NCBI GenBank assembly: GCA_928212115.1
Contig: CAKMRJ010003334.1
Coordinates: 39,720,902-39,784,901, forward strand
Direction of reading: 5' to 3'
From: Lactuca virosa
Taxonomy: Eukaryota > Streptophyta > Magnoliopsida > Asterales > Asteraceae
DNA: 64,000 nt
Below the pieces are notes generated by a model that did no database searches, was not told the origin of the DNA, and worked only from the letters and a program-made list of their open reading frames with translations. Shown here piece by piece: positions 22,425 to 34,150 of the stretch (position 1 is its first letter; every line of letters starts with the position of its first letter). The position numbers were made by a program, and so were the translations under genes.

Positions 22425-24599
22425 CTGTAAATGTCCAAAACTCATAAAGATCAGCAAAAGCTTTTTAAAAGTTGCAACTTTAAAAAATTCTAAGCCACAA
22501 GAGCACACAGAGAAAAAAGGAACTGAAAGTTAAAATGATTCTAAAGGTAATTACAAAAATGGTCGATATGGTTTCTCATTTTTACTGTGTTTAGTTCCAG
22601 AATCAAAAGTTTTTCAACTTTAGTCCTTATTTGAAGGTTTCACATGATCACATCAATTATGGTCCCTGATTCCTAAAACTAAGAGAATATACAAAATAAA
22701 ACTAAGAGAGATATACACGATTTTAGTTTGGTAAAATGGGCAACCCCATTCCTAACAGACATAATGAAGCTAAAGAAGATAATGGACAAAATTACCCCTT
22801 AGAAGGTGCTTTCACATGGATCGTAAAGATAGGCCTTCAAGTCAACAAGTTTTGCAGAGTTTGGAATAAATTCATATGGAGGCAACACTAATTTAACAAT
22901 CCATTTTAGGATCAAACTTATGCAAAGGTACTAATTACAATGATGCAACATCAAAAAGGGGAATTCAATAGTGAATCCGACCTTTCATTATCCTAAGGGC
23001 AATTTAGGAATTTCATATACGGGTTAAAATAGCTTTTTCAAAGTTACATTTTTGTAATAAATAAGATTCATTTATGATAAAGCCACAACTTTTTATACAT
23101 AAAAGTACAAATAATTTCTGGATTTGGATTTTAGGTGGTAAAACGTCATCAACTTGTGTTGTATATTCAAGTTTTCTTCTAAAACCACTCTTTGGTCAAA
23201 ATATCAATGGAATTTGAAATAATGTGTAAGAGTAGAAAATTTATAATAAAATCAGAACTCAAGAGATGGGTCTTTTATTGAAGTGTAAAGTCCCAAACAA
23301 ACAATCAACTATGCATTTATTACATATTTTTCGTCCGGGGCATGAAAAACTTATGGACCAACCAATCAACTATGCATCTTAGGACAATATTATTAGTTTT
23401 ATGACACCCCAATATTTAAGGACTTGTAAAAGCTACCCAATATTATTAGTATGTTGTACTTGAAAAGTTGAAAGTGGTTAATCGTAATAGTAATGTAATT
23501 CGCAACAGATGTGAATATACGCATTTTTTCTGTCCAAGGAGTAACCTCTATATCAACAGATGTGCATAAATATGGGTTGGCACCCAAAGGAACAAGTATA
23601 GCTTTATACAGAAACCATGAAATTCGCAAGGTATATTTAGTATCTTAAAAATGTTAAAAGTTACAAAGTTTTTGATTTTAAACTTCCTGTGAATATACGC
23701 ATGTGAAATTTTCCCTGAGCAACATCAAGTCTTGGGATTGTCAGCTGTAAGCAATTGTCCCCTTTTATTTTCTTTCTTTCTTGATACATAAAAAGATTCC
23801 AATTTCAAGTTGATATACTATCAGTTACTAGTTATTGTTTTATTAGAATAATAAGCAACATGAATATTTCTAATAGTAGTGGTAAGCAACATTTTTACCT
23901 TCTTTTCTCTTTTACCCTATGATTGATTTAGGGCTAGGGTTTATTGATTTGTATACAATTCTAGACCACAAAAAGAAAACTAAAATCAGTCATTAGGTGT
24001 CCATATTAAGTACCCATTAAGTAAGAAAACGAACATCCCCTTTGTTATAATGAAGGATAAGTCACTTGTTTCTTCTCAAATTCACGTTGCCACCTCCTAA
24101 ATATGAAAGAGAATTGGGGAAAACCTAAAAATGTAAGGGTTCCTGAATCCTTAAATTCTCATAAACCGGAAGACAAACTATGATGAATCAAGCCCTAACT
24201 CAAGTTCTAATTCTAAGTGTCTATTCTTATATAGATGCAATCGATGGTAGACCTGAAACTAACTTGTAGATAATGAAGAAGGCATTTCATATGGCTACGA
24301 AACACAATAACCAGAAAGTTTCAATGTAAATTAAACCCTAACGAAGTATATTGTGAAATTGAACTAAAACTAACCTAAGAGGGATGAGATTTACCTGAAT
24401 CGGAGGTTAACGAAGAATACTTTCAGATTGTAAAGATATGGAGGTTGCCGGAATCGGGTGAGTAGCGGCGTCATCTGTTCGAACAGAGATGGTGAAGCAG
24501 AACCTAATTACACTTAGTCAAGAGTGATAAAGCTGGAGGGAAGGAAAGTTACACCGCCTTCTTGAAGATGGAACTGGGTGTGCCAATTTCAGCGAGAGA
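22425..24599. other. CACTA-1 interior, unidentified
   Basis: No confident gene. Two minus-strand stretches look protein-like and might be further captured exons: about 22,880-22,800 (PYEFIPNSAKLVDLKAYLY) and about 23,635-23,500 (ILVPLGANPYLCTSVDIEVT). I cannot name either. The GTGAATATACGCAT phrase at 23511 recurs at 23691. 24360-24600 resembles a 5' leader. Confidence 0.35.
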
Positions 24600-24964
24600 A
24601 AAAAGAAAACGTGCGTACCCCAAATAAAGTTTCCGTCATCGTTCTCTCGCTAAACGTATACCAGATGGCACAATTTTTTATCCCTCGCTGAACCCTAGCT
24701 AAGGGCCTTCATTTTTCTCGCTGAACCCTAGCTAAGTGCCTTCATTTTTCGAGTGATTAGCGAGGAATAGTGGTGCATAGTTAAATACTTGCGACATCCG
24801 TAGCTGATTCCTTGGTAAATCCTCACTAATATTCCATATATTAAATAAATAAAATAATTATTAAAAACATGGTAGATCTGTCGTATTTCCCTAGCTATAA
24901 ATCTAAATTTTGCTAGAGAATAAATCTGTAGCACAATCCGTAGCTGAAACTCAAGTTTCTAGTA

Positions 24965-24967
<3 letters not shown>
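24600..24967. repeat. Right subterminal repeats and terminus of CACTA-1
   Basis: CCGTAGCTGA/CCTAGCTAAGG units recur, matching the left-end set, and lead to the terminus TTTCTAGTAGTG. The element end is followed at once by a (TA)n tract. Confidence 0.8.

Positions 24968-25033
<66 letters not shown>
24968..25033. repeat. (TA)n tract, left of MITE
   Basis: Nearly pure TA repeats between the CACTA-1 end and the MITE. Confidence 0.95.
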
Positions 25034-26033
<1,000 letters not shown>

Positions 26034-26193
26034 GGCTGTAAATTAACGACCTGAACATTCAACGAACCGTTCGGTGAGAAATTTATTTATGTTTGTTTAT
26101 TTTGATAAACGAACGTACATGTGCATGGTATTTCATTCGTTTAATTAAACGAGCGAACACAAACGACGCTCTCGTTCGTTCATTTACGTTCAT

Positions 26194-26206
<13 letters not shown>

Positions 26207-26258
<52 letters not shown>
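26207..26258. repeat. (TA)n tract
   Basis: Pure TA repeat immediately left of the long-TIR element. Confidence 0.95.
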
Positions 26259-26261
<3 letters not shown>

Positions 26262-26285
26262 GAACATTCATTTATGCTATTGAAC

Positions 26286-27405
26286 ATTAGTTGAGTCCCT
26301 AAAGTTTTTGTCGGGTTTTATAGGACACTAAACTAGGATACGACCTGCATTTTTAGTCCCTGTCAACCTGTAATAGCCGGTTCACCATGCGACAGTGACC
26401 ATTTAGACCAAAAATAACTCACATTGTGCCCCTATAAAGCCCAAAAAATAAGTTCAGGGATCAAATGTTAGTCTCACCTTCATCTCCACCCAATACCACC
26501 CTTATTCCTCCTTCCTCACAACCTCCTCCGTCAACCCACCACCCTACCTGAACCAACTGCTCATCAACATTTTATTCAGCCAATACAACAATCGGAACCC
26601 ACCTTACACACCATCGAATCAATATCACAACAGCCCAATCCAACTACCCTTATTCCTTTCCTTTGTCTCATGAAATCAGCCACCACCGGAGCACCCATAA
26701 CCTACAAAAATCACCAGTCAGCCACCATAACCAATCACCTGCAAATCGAAAAAAAAAGAGATTAACTCTCGTTTTCTCTGTGAACCTCATCAAACCCACA
26801 CATCCTTCTCAACCTCGCATCCATCAAACCCGCAACTCGGAGTGAGAATGAGAGGTATCTTGTGCAATTTTGAACAGAGAAGAAAGAAGGAGGGGGTCAA
26901 TTCCTTGAAGAGCTGAAATCAAATCAAAGAAAAGAGTGGAAGGGGGATGTGATCGAGAATCAATTAGAAGGGGAATATGGATGTAATCTTCAGTGAGTGT
27001 GTGTGACGATCGAGGGTCAAGACGGAAAGAAGAGAAAGGATCGATTTCTTGGGAGGGTACGAATTGAGCGTGAATCGGCTTTAGAAGAAAAGAAGGAAAG
27101 CTAATAATGTCGATTTTTATTGTTGGATGCTGGTATACACGAAGACACACAAGAAATCGAATGGGCTGCTATCTTTCATTCTTCTCCCAAATCCCTTCGA
27201 TCTTGTGGCATAAGAATTTTGATCCCCAAACTTATATTGTTGGCTTTCTAGGGCACAATGTGAGTTTTTTTGGTCTAAATGGTCATTGTCGCATGATGTA
27301 CTGGCTATTACAGGTTTACAATGACTAAAAGAGCAGGTCGTATCCTAGTTTAGGGACCCATAAAGCCCGACAAAAACTTTAACGACTCAACGGGTAAAGC
27401 CTAGA
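26286..27405. mobile_element. Element with ~180-bp terminal inverted repeats (MULE-like)
   Basis: 26286-26465 and 27222-27405 are imperfect inverted copies. Shared blocks include AAAGTTTTTGTCGGG, AAACTAGGATACGACCTG and GACCATTTAGACCAAAAA. The interior (26466-27221) has no recognised gene. Long TIRs without a transposase suggest a non-autonomous Mutator-like or foldback element. A 9-bp target duplication was not found, so the class is tentative. Confidence 0.6.
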
Positions 27406-27432
27406 AAGTTCGTAGGGCATTTGTGTCATTTC

Positions 27433-27554
<122 letters not shown>

Positions 27555-27880
27555 GTGTTTGTATGTGTTTGTTTGCTTATGTTTATTTGCATTCATTTAG
27601 GTTCGCTTATGACTTTATGATCATTTAAGTTCATTTGTCTTCATTTGTTTATGTTCGTTTGTGTTCGTTTATGTTTTTTTATCAACTAAATGAACAAACA
27701 CAAACACACTAAAATTCTGAACGAACGAACGTGAACATACAAATGTGTTTATTTAATTGTTCGTGTTCGTTCATTTAATGTTTAAATTTAAACGAACAAA
27801 CACGAACAAGCCTCCATTTGTGTTTGTTCGGTTTGTTTACAACCATACCCATAATATATGTTTACGTCCTAATAAACACC

Positions 27881-29273
27881 TGTTAGGTGCATTTCATGTA
27901 CCCATTTTGTAGCTTTATTTCATAAAAGTACATTGCATATAGGCTTAAACTCATGCATTTTGCATGTTTTTCGGGATTTTTCATGAGGCAATTTCATTCA
28001 CATACTTTTGTGATATTTTAGGGACTTTTGGAGGTAGGATATTGTTGGAGGAGGTAAATAAAAGTTGCGGACAAAATTTCAGGACTTGCGGAGCACCGAG
28101 GAGCAAGATATCAAAGAAATGAAGATTTTGGCTTTACAGACGTTTACACGGCCGTGTAAATGGAAGCCTTGCGTTTACACGGCCGTGTAAACGTAGATTT
28201 CTGCACAGTATATTTTTGCGTTTACGCGGGCCGTGTAAATGACAGTGTTAATTTACGCGGGCCGTGTAAACGTAAATGCGGGTTTTAAAGCAGTTTTTCA
28301 CCATTTTTAAAGGTGGGAACTGACTTTTTACTTTGGGGGGGTCGACTTTTGGAGCAGAGAAAGCGATTTTCTTGAGGATTTTGAAGTTGATTAACACTTG
28401 GGAACATTTGATTTCATTTTGTAAGAACTTTAATTTCATTTTCTAGATTTGTGATCTTGTTCTAGCCATGATTGGCTAGAACCCTAGCTTCTCCAACTTC
28501 ATGTCTTCACTTCTTAGTTGTGATTTCAATCATATGACTTGATGTTTGCTTTCAATTTTCTATCTAGTGAATTTGATTTTGTCTCAATCGAATGTTTGAT
28601 TCTAATTGTGATTCTTATTGGCCATTTGAATTAGGGTTAGATCATTCAAGTTATCTAATTGCAAAATCCGTAATTGTTTTGTAAATTGGACTAGGTAACA
28701 AGCACTAATTTGATTTCTATTGAATGAATTTAGTGTAAATCTTTTCATACACTTTTACACTCCCGAGCTTGTGAGGAGTATTGAGTGTTGTTGGGAACAT
28801 TCACATAAAGTTTAAAGCAACCTTTCAATCTAATTCTAAGAGCTTGTTTAGATTAGGTTAATAAGGTTAGGATTAATCAAAGAGCTTGTTTTGGTTAATT
28901 ATTGTGGTGAATGGGAAGTGTTAGAGCTTGTTAACACTTTCAAGTACCAACTTAGATAGAATTAAACAATATCTTGTCATCCATGGAATCACATTGTTAA
29001 TTTGTCTTGCATAGAGTTGGAGTACTTACAAATCTTGAACTTATTTCACTTAATCAATCATTTACTTATTGCTTTATTCTATAGTTTAAATCATTGCTTA
29101 TAAATTCCCCCCATTCTGTGACCATTTTTGTACCTTACACAAAAAGGTATAAACACTTGTCCCGTGTCTCTGTGGATCGACCCTACTTACCTTGTACTAC
29201 GTTTTTAGTGCATAATAGTAGTGTTTAAGTAGTCATTTGTACCCTTTATTTGTTGGGTTTGACACGCCTAACA
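27881..29273 (+). mobile_element. S2: solo LTR
   Basis: 1393 bp with 7-bp inverted termini TGTTAGG...CCTAACA and a perfect target duplication ACACC (27876-27880 and 29274-29278). No internal domain. Near the 3' end it carries TCTGTGGATCGACCC, a phrase typical of several plant LTR families. A palindrome cluster lies at 28143-28271. It is a recombination product of a former full element. Confidence 0.93.
28143..28271. repeat. Cluster of four ACACGGCCGTGT palindromes in S2
   Basis: 28143-28160 is a perfect 18-bp palindrome (TTTACACGGCCGTGTAAA) and 28172-28193 a perfect 22-bp one with the same core. Two more copies at about 28218-28240 and 28250-28271 are altered to TTTACGCGGGCCGTGTAAA. Confidence 0.95.
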
Positions 29274-29278
29274 ACACC

Positions 29279-29935
29279 TTTTGATCCGGGAAAATATTAT
29301 CAATTCCAAATAATCAATGATAGTCCAAGTTCCGAAAAATGCATCAATCTAAAAAAATAGAGGTAGGAAAGGGATATGAGAAATTAAATAGAGGTCAGAA
29401 AGGGATATAAGAAATTGAGGCTTGGGTTTAGAGGAGTTTGGTGTTGGTTCTTATTTATACAAGATGCACGCTTACTTATAAGTCTAATTGCATGTTATCT
29501 TGCTTACTACGAGGGTGGTGGAACCGACCAAATATTGATCCATAGTGTTCTATAACAACGACAACAACAAAGCCCAATTCCATATGAATCAATTAAGGGG
29601 AAGTAAGATGTACCTCTACCTAAGGGTAGAGATGTTCCTACCATATAAGACCTTCAACATATGTTAAACACGCCCACATTGGTGACTAAAACAAGGGAGG
29701 GGAAAAATAAAGCATAAAATAGATATTAGTAATAAATGGTAGAAGTAAATAATGAACAAGAGTAAGCAAATATTATTGTACGAAAATCACAAACAATGGA
29801 AATGCAACTAAGACCTAAACTACTCATATAGTACTCTACTATACTGAATGTCAGCCTCTACACCCTTCAAAGTCTAATCACATGTTATATTCCTACTTCC
29901 TTCATGGTCCGCACACAATCATTAATGATCATCTT
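29279..29935. other. Intergenic, no gene seen
   Basis: Starts with two copies of an AGGTAGGAAAGGGATATRAGAAATT-like phrase (split at 29360-29415). The rest has no recognised feature. Confidence 0.4.
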
Positions 29936-30261
29936 TGTAACGTCCCATTTTCACAACAAAAAATTTTCATTTTTATTAAGGTAAAACTTCCCAATTATAA
30001 ATCCATTTTAAGAAAAACATTTATTACAAATTACATTTATCGAAAATCAGTGTAATGTAAATAACGCTGAATCCCCAATGATATTGATGCATGTGTAAAG
30101 TCCCGCATTTGTCTTCCCACGATCACCAAGAGAACCTGAAACATGAACAACTGGGTAAACACAAAGCTTAATGAGTTTCCCCCAAAATACCCCATACAAC
30201 AAACATACTAGCATGCTTAACGGGCCCACAATCATCAGATTGGAATACCTTGGCCCAATTA

Positions 30262-30639
30262 TGTTGAATGTGAAGCCACAGCTGGTCAAAAATGGCAGGA
30301 ACAATGTGAAGTTGTGAAGCCACAATTGTTGAATGTGAAGCCACAATTGTTGAATGTGAAGTTTTTTCAAAGGTTGGCTGAAGATCCGGTTGTGTTTTTT
30401 GACTAATTCTGATTTCCATCTCTATATAAGAGATTCATCTGTATTTGTAAAACTTGTATCTAGTGTAACACAGAAAGAGTGCAGATTAGCACCAAGAAAT
30501 GTAAATTCCTAGTTACCGGTGGACGTAGGTCAGAGAAGGACCGAACCACGTTAAATCCCTCATGTTCATCCTTGTGTTCTTGTTTTTCGTGAGCTGTGTG
30601 TGTGTTTAGAGTCGTGTGTTAAGTGTCTCGATCCTAACA
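30262..30639 (+). repeat. TR-GAG 5' LTR
   Basis: 378 bp, TGTTGAATG...TCCTAACA. The first 14 bases (TGTTGAATGTGAAG) recur at 30327 and 30348, giving 21-bp-spaced repeats in U3. TATATAAG at 30423-30430 is the likely TATA box. Confidence 0.95.
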
Positions 30640-30653
30640 AGTGGTATCAGAGC
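30640..30653 (+). other. TR-GAG primer binding site
   Basis: AGTGGTATCAGAGC directly abuts the LTR end and is complementary to initiator tRNA-Met. Confidence 0.95.
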
Positions 30654-31003
30654 CTTGGTTTAGCTCCAGAGGGTGATTTTCTGTTTTTTGGTCGAATTTT
30701 TTTTTCGTCAAATACGATTTTGGTGTATACCGTTGGAAAGGTCTCGTTCCGAAGATTCCGAAAATATTTTTTTCTGAATTTTTTGACCACCGGAAGACGT
30801 CCAAATCGTCGGTCAAAGGTTTGCCGGAATAGTGACCGGGAAAACCAGTTCGCCGGAGAAGACGACACTGTAGCAGGAACTGTAGCAGACGTCAGCAGAC
30901 ACTGTAGCAGGCACTGTGGCAACACTGTAGCAGATTTGAAATTTTGCAATTTGGCCCCTGAATTTCCAGAAAATTGCAAGATAGGTCATTGTTCTTTCAG
31001 AAA

Positions 31004-32569
31004 ATGGCAGAAAGCAGTAAGCTTCAGATTGAGAAGTGTGATGGGAAAGATTTTGGTTGGTGGAAGATGCAAATTGAAGATTTGCTCGTACAGAAAGACT
31101 TGGACGCAGTTTTAGGTGAAAAACCGGAGGCGATGACACAGGTAAACTGGGAGACTTTGGATAAGAAGGCCAAGGCATTTATTAGACTGACGTTGTCAAA
31201 GGATGTTGCCTTCAATATTTTGAAGGAGACCTCGGCAAAGGGAATCATGGAGGCATTGTCTAATATGTACGAGAAGCCGTCGGCAGCAAATAAAGTCTTC
31301 CTGATTCGGGAACTAGTCAACACGAGGATGAGGGAAGGAAGTTCAGTTACAGTACACATCAACAATTTGAACTCGATTTTATCCAGACTTGGGTCAGTGG
31401 GAATAAAATTTGAGGACGAAGTTCAAGCTTTACTACTGTTATCATCATTACCTGACAGTTGGTCCGGAACAGTTACAGCCGTTACTAGTTCCGCAGGATC
31501 GAAAGAGCTCACTTTTGAGGGAATTCGGGATTTAATTCTAGGCGAAGACGTCAGACGAAGAAATTCCGGGGAATCATCAAGTGAACAATTGAATGCGGTT
31601 AGAGGTAGAAGAAATAACAGAGGTAGTGGGAGCGGGAACAGGAGAAGGAGTCAGTCGAGGACTCGAAATGATGTGACTTGTTGGAACTGTAAAGAGGTTG
31701 GACATTTCAGGAATCAATGTCCAAAAGACAAGAAAGAAGTTAACGTTGCAGTAGACCATTCAGATGATGATGTTTTGATCTGTAGTGTGGAGAGCAATAT
31801 GGATTCCTGGGTTATGGATTCGGGTGCTTCATTTCACGCTACCTACATCCGTGAAGCACTGCGGAATCTGAAAGAAGGGGATTTTGGTAAGGTAAGACTG
31901 GCGAACGATGAGGTTCTTGATGTGACGAGCATAGGTGACTTAGATCTGAAGACTCCATTCGGTCCATGGACTTTGAAGGATGTCCGGGTAATTCCAAGTC
32001 TGAAGAAACAGTTGATTTCTGTTGGGCAGTTGGATGAACAGGGACACGAGGTTAAGTTCAGGAATGGGCAGTGGAAGGTTGTCAAAGGAAATCTTGTGAT
32101 CGCTCGTGGACATAAGAGGGGTTCATTATATATGGTTAGTTTACCGTCTGAGGGAGTAACCGTCCCAGTTCAGAAGAAAAACAAAATCCAGTTCATAGAG
32201 TCTCGTGGACAAAAGAAGGTTTACTTTGCAGATGGCAAACCCAGAGTCACAGGTCAGATTCAGGTTGAACGTGTTTGGAACGGTTCAGAAAAACCAGTCA
32301 AGGGCATTTATAGCAGTGGAAGCATGGGCTTTGTTTCAGCTAGAATACCCAGAACACAGTGGGTTAAGAGAACCAGTATTCTATCTGTAAAAGTCTCTCC
32401 AGATTATCTGCTTCACATGGAGAGTGTCGTTTGTTCTCAGGATGTTCCAGGATCGGGCAGTTCATTTCAGTGGGAGCCGGTGGAGACAGAGAACAGGTCA
32501 GTGGTAGACTTAGCCATGACTGATGCATTGGAGCTAACGAAAGCTTCAACTGGCCTTCAAGTTAATTGA
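31004..32569 (+). CDS. GAG-protease protein of the TR-GAG element, intact 522-residue ORF
   Basis: Start chosen at ATG 31004 (MAESSKLQIEKCDGKDF), the usual copia GAG start; an in-frame ATG 30 bp upstream is less likely. Residues ~1-190 are the GAG (UBN2-like) domain (WWKMQIEDLLVQKDLDAVL). Residues 226-239 are one zinc knuckle CWNCKEVGHFRNQC. Residues 269-278 have protease motif WVMDSGASFH (active Asp 272). 280-388 continue the protease and the start of the pre-integrase region (GSLYMVSLPSEGV). From ~389 to 522 the sequence is unrecognised (IQFIESRGQKKVYFADGKPR, then SGSMGFVSARIPRTQWVKR) and replaces integrase-RT-RNase H. No stops or frameshifts, unlike every other TE gene here. Probable role: particle formation by a non-autonomous element. 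Confidence 0.9.
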   Translation: MAESSKLQIEKCDGKDFGWWKMQIEDLLVQKDLDAVLGEKPEAMTQVNWETLDKKAKAFIRLTLSKDVAFNILKETSAKGIMEALSNMYEKPSAANKVFLIRELVNTRMREGSSVTVHINNLNSILSRLGSVGIKFEDEVQALLLLSSLPDSWSGTVTAVTSSAGSKELTFEGIRDLILGEDVRRRNSGESSSEQLNAVRGRRNNRGSGSGNRRRSQSRTRNDVTCWNCKEVGHFRNQCPKDKKEVNVAVDHSDDDVLICSVESNMDSWVMDSGASFHATYIREALRNLKEGDFGKVRLANDEVLDVTSIGDLDLKTPFGPWTLKDVRVIPSLKKQLISVGQLDEQGHEVKFRNGQWKVVKGNLVIARGHKRGSLYMVSLPSEGVTVPVQKKNKIQFIESRGQKKVYFADGKPRVTGQIQVERVWNGSEKPVKGIYSSGSMGFVSARIPRTQWVKRTSILSVKVSPDYLLHMESVVCSQDVPGSGSSFQWEPVETENRSVVDLAMTDALELTKASTGLQVN

Positions 32570-32653
32570 AGAGAAGGCCAGGGTAACTAGGAAGGAGTTA
32601 AGATCAAATACAGATGCACAGTTGAAGCACAGGTGAAGATTGTTCCGTGGCTT

Positions 32654-32665
32654 CAAGTGGGAGAT
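32654..32665 (+). other. TR-GAG polypurine tract
   Basis: AAGTGGGAGAT precedes the 3' LTR and has the usual copia second-strand primer form. Confidence 0.9.
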
Positions 32666-33043
32666 TGTTGAATGTGAAGCCACAGCTGGTCAAAAATGGC
32701 AGGAACAATGTGAAGTTGTGAAGCCACAATTGTTGAATGTGAAGCCACAATTGTTGAATGTGAAGTTTTTTCAAAGGTTGGCTGAAGATCCGGTTGTGTT
32801 TTTTGACTAATTCTGATTTCCATCTCTATATAAGAGATTCATCTGTATTTGTAAAACTTGTATCTAGTGTAACACAGAAAGAGTGCAGATTAGCACCAAG
32901 AAATGTAAATTCCTAGTTACCGGTGGACGTAGGTCAGAGAAGGACCGAACCACGTTAAATCCCTCATGTTCATCCTTGTGTTCTTGTTTTTCGTGAGCTG
33001 TGTGTGTGTTTAGAGTCGTGTGTTAAGTGTCTCGATCCTAACA
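32666..33043 (+). repeat. TR-GAG 3' LTR
   Basis: 378 bp and, by eye, identical to 30262-30639. TATATAAG lies at 32827-32834. Confidence 0.95.
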
Positions 33044-33629
33044 AATTAGTCATTAAACTGGAATGCCAACATGCAACAGGTTCAATCAATCATCATACTG
33101 GAATACCCTGGCCCAATCAGTCATCGGACTGGAATGCCAACATGTAACGGGTCCAATCGGTCATCAGACTGGAATACCCAGGGTTTGTTGGCATGCCTCC
33201 TCAACCCAACCGCTCTTCCCGAGCCTCCATGCCTACGGATTACAGCCGGCCCGCACCAGGTATCTTCGCCTACAACACACAACAGGACCGCCTCAACCTC
33301 AACCACTACCATATGTCGACATATAAACAATCAAGGATCAAGTAGGCACAAAGTACATGCAATATCCATCATACAGTTCACTACCACCTACTAGACCTCT
33401 CATAATACACTCCTTCGCTACCAACTAATCTCCATGGAATGTGTAACTATAAGTAACCAGAGGTGAGATAGCCACCTGGACAAATGATCCTTCTAGAGCC
33501 ACAACCAAAAAAGGAACATGCAAGAAAGCCTATATCAAGAGTCGTCAGGCTATCCTACATGGCTACATACAACCCCTAGGGCACTCCACTAGACGATAAC
33601 CAGCCTGCTGGTACTCTAACCAGCATACC

Positions 33630-33655
33630 ACTACTGTTGCATCCTACCACACCAA

Positions 33656-33722
<67 letters not shown>

Positions 33723-33797
33723 TTCTTAATAAAAGAATAGTTTTTCTATGTCACGTGTCATTTTGCCACTACTGTTGCATCCTACCACATCCATGTC
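33630..33797. repeat. 30-bp direct repeats flanking a (TA)n tract
   Basis: CCACTACTGTTGCATCCTAC occurs at about 33630 and again at about 33766, each followed by CACA and a CCATG/CAATG phrase. Between them are GTGTGT, (TA)n (33668-33720) and CCTTCTTAATAAAAG... The right copy runs into the decayed integrase frame. Confidence 0.8.
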
Positions 33798-34150
33798 TAA
33801 AACCACTAAAACTGGCACCCCATGCTGTGCCACAACCTCCCTGATGTAAATGTTAGCCAACTTCTCCACATAGATACTATCCTGAATCAAAATGAAATGT
33901 CCGCTCTTGGTCAATCGATCCACGATGACCCATATCTAATCCACTTCGCACGCTGTCCGTGGCGACTTCGTGATGAAATCCATGGTAATCTCTTCCCATT
34001 TCCAAACGGGAATATCTAACGGATGAAACTTTATGTGAGGTCGCTGATGCTCAGCCTTGACTCTCCTGCAAGTCAAGAACCTCTCCACATACCAGGCCAC
34101 GTCTCGCTTCATGTAAGGCCACCAAAACAGTCTAGCCGGAGATCCCGATA
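33726..34150 (-). pseudogene. Gypsy-2 integrase fragment
   Basis: Minus-strand frames contain the WWPGMKRDVAWYVE-like zinc-binding block in pieces near 34110, then VDRLTKSGHFILIQDSIYVE and KLANIYIREVVAQHGVPV. The second catalytic Asp region (expected SDRDSRFT) is broken at LDMDVVG, and the rest of the domain is lost at the 30-bp direct repeat. Several frameshifts. Dead. Confidence 0.8.

Larger units (their letters stand above)
18729..24967 (-). mobile_element. CACTA-1: gene-capturing CACTA (En/Spm) element
   Basis: The right end is TTTCTAGTAGTG (24956-24967), the reverse complement of the standard CACTACTAGAAA terminus. The left end reads TACTAGAAAC from 18732, with the first CAC replaced by the adjoining AT repeat. 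Both flanks are TAT, compatible with a 3-bp target duplication inside a (TA)n tract. Subterminal repeats are dense at both ends. Inside, on minus, are transposase-like 3' exons plus exons of an RPOT gene and a GSK3 gene. On + is an S6 kinase fragment. No TNP2-type catalytic transposase is present, so it is non-autonomous (Pack-CACTA-like). Confidence 0.85.
30262..33043 (+). mobile_element. TR-GAG-type copia derivative, very young
   Basis: A 2782-bp element with two 378-bp LTRs that I read as identical, a perfect target duplication AATTA (30257-30261, 33044-33048), a tRNA-Met primer site and a polypurine tract. Its only ORF encodes GAG plus a protease start. Integrase, RT and RNase H are absent. 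This architecture has been described as TR-GAG (terminal repeats with a GAG domain). With intact ends and ORF it could be mobilised in trans. Confidence 0.93.
29936..33660 (-). repeat. Gypsy-2 3' LTR-like region, interrupted by TR-GAG
   Basis: Begins TGTAACGTCCC on +, the reverse complement of a typical gypsy LTR end (GGGACGTTACA). The sequence continues across the copia insertion at 33044. A ~60-bp tandem unit (AATCAGTCATCRGACTGGAAT, then GGCCCAATC or GGGTCCAATC) flanks the insertion on both sides (30228-30261 and 33049-33185). The right border with the integrase fragment is blurred by a (TA)n tract and a 30-bp direct repeat. Confidence 0.55.

Noticed and set aside
16600..24967. CACTA-1 as an intact host locus with RPOT, S6K and GSK3 genes
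   Set aside because: Each gene is a small internal fragment, strands conflict, and CACTA termini enclose all three.
26663..26845. 60-codon Ser/His/Pro-rich frame inside the long-TIR element
   Set aside because: Low-complexity composition and no motif.
30600..31115. 171-codon frame crossing the TR-GAG 5' LTR end, primer site and leader
   Set aside because: It overlaps non-coding control sequence and the true GAG frame starts at 31004. Treated as chance.
33063..33394. 87-107-codon frames in the gypsy-2 LTR region
   Set aside because: They arise from the ~60-bp tandem LTR repeat and have no protein-like conservation that I can see.
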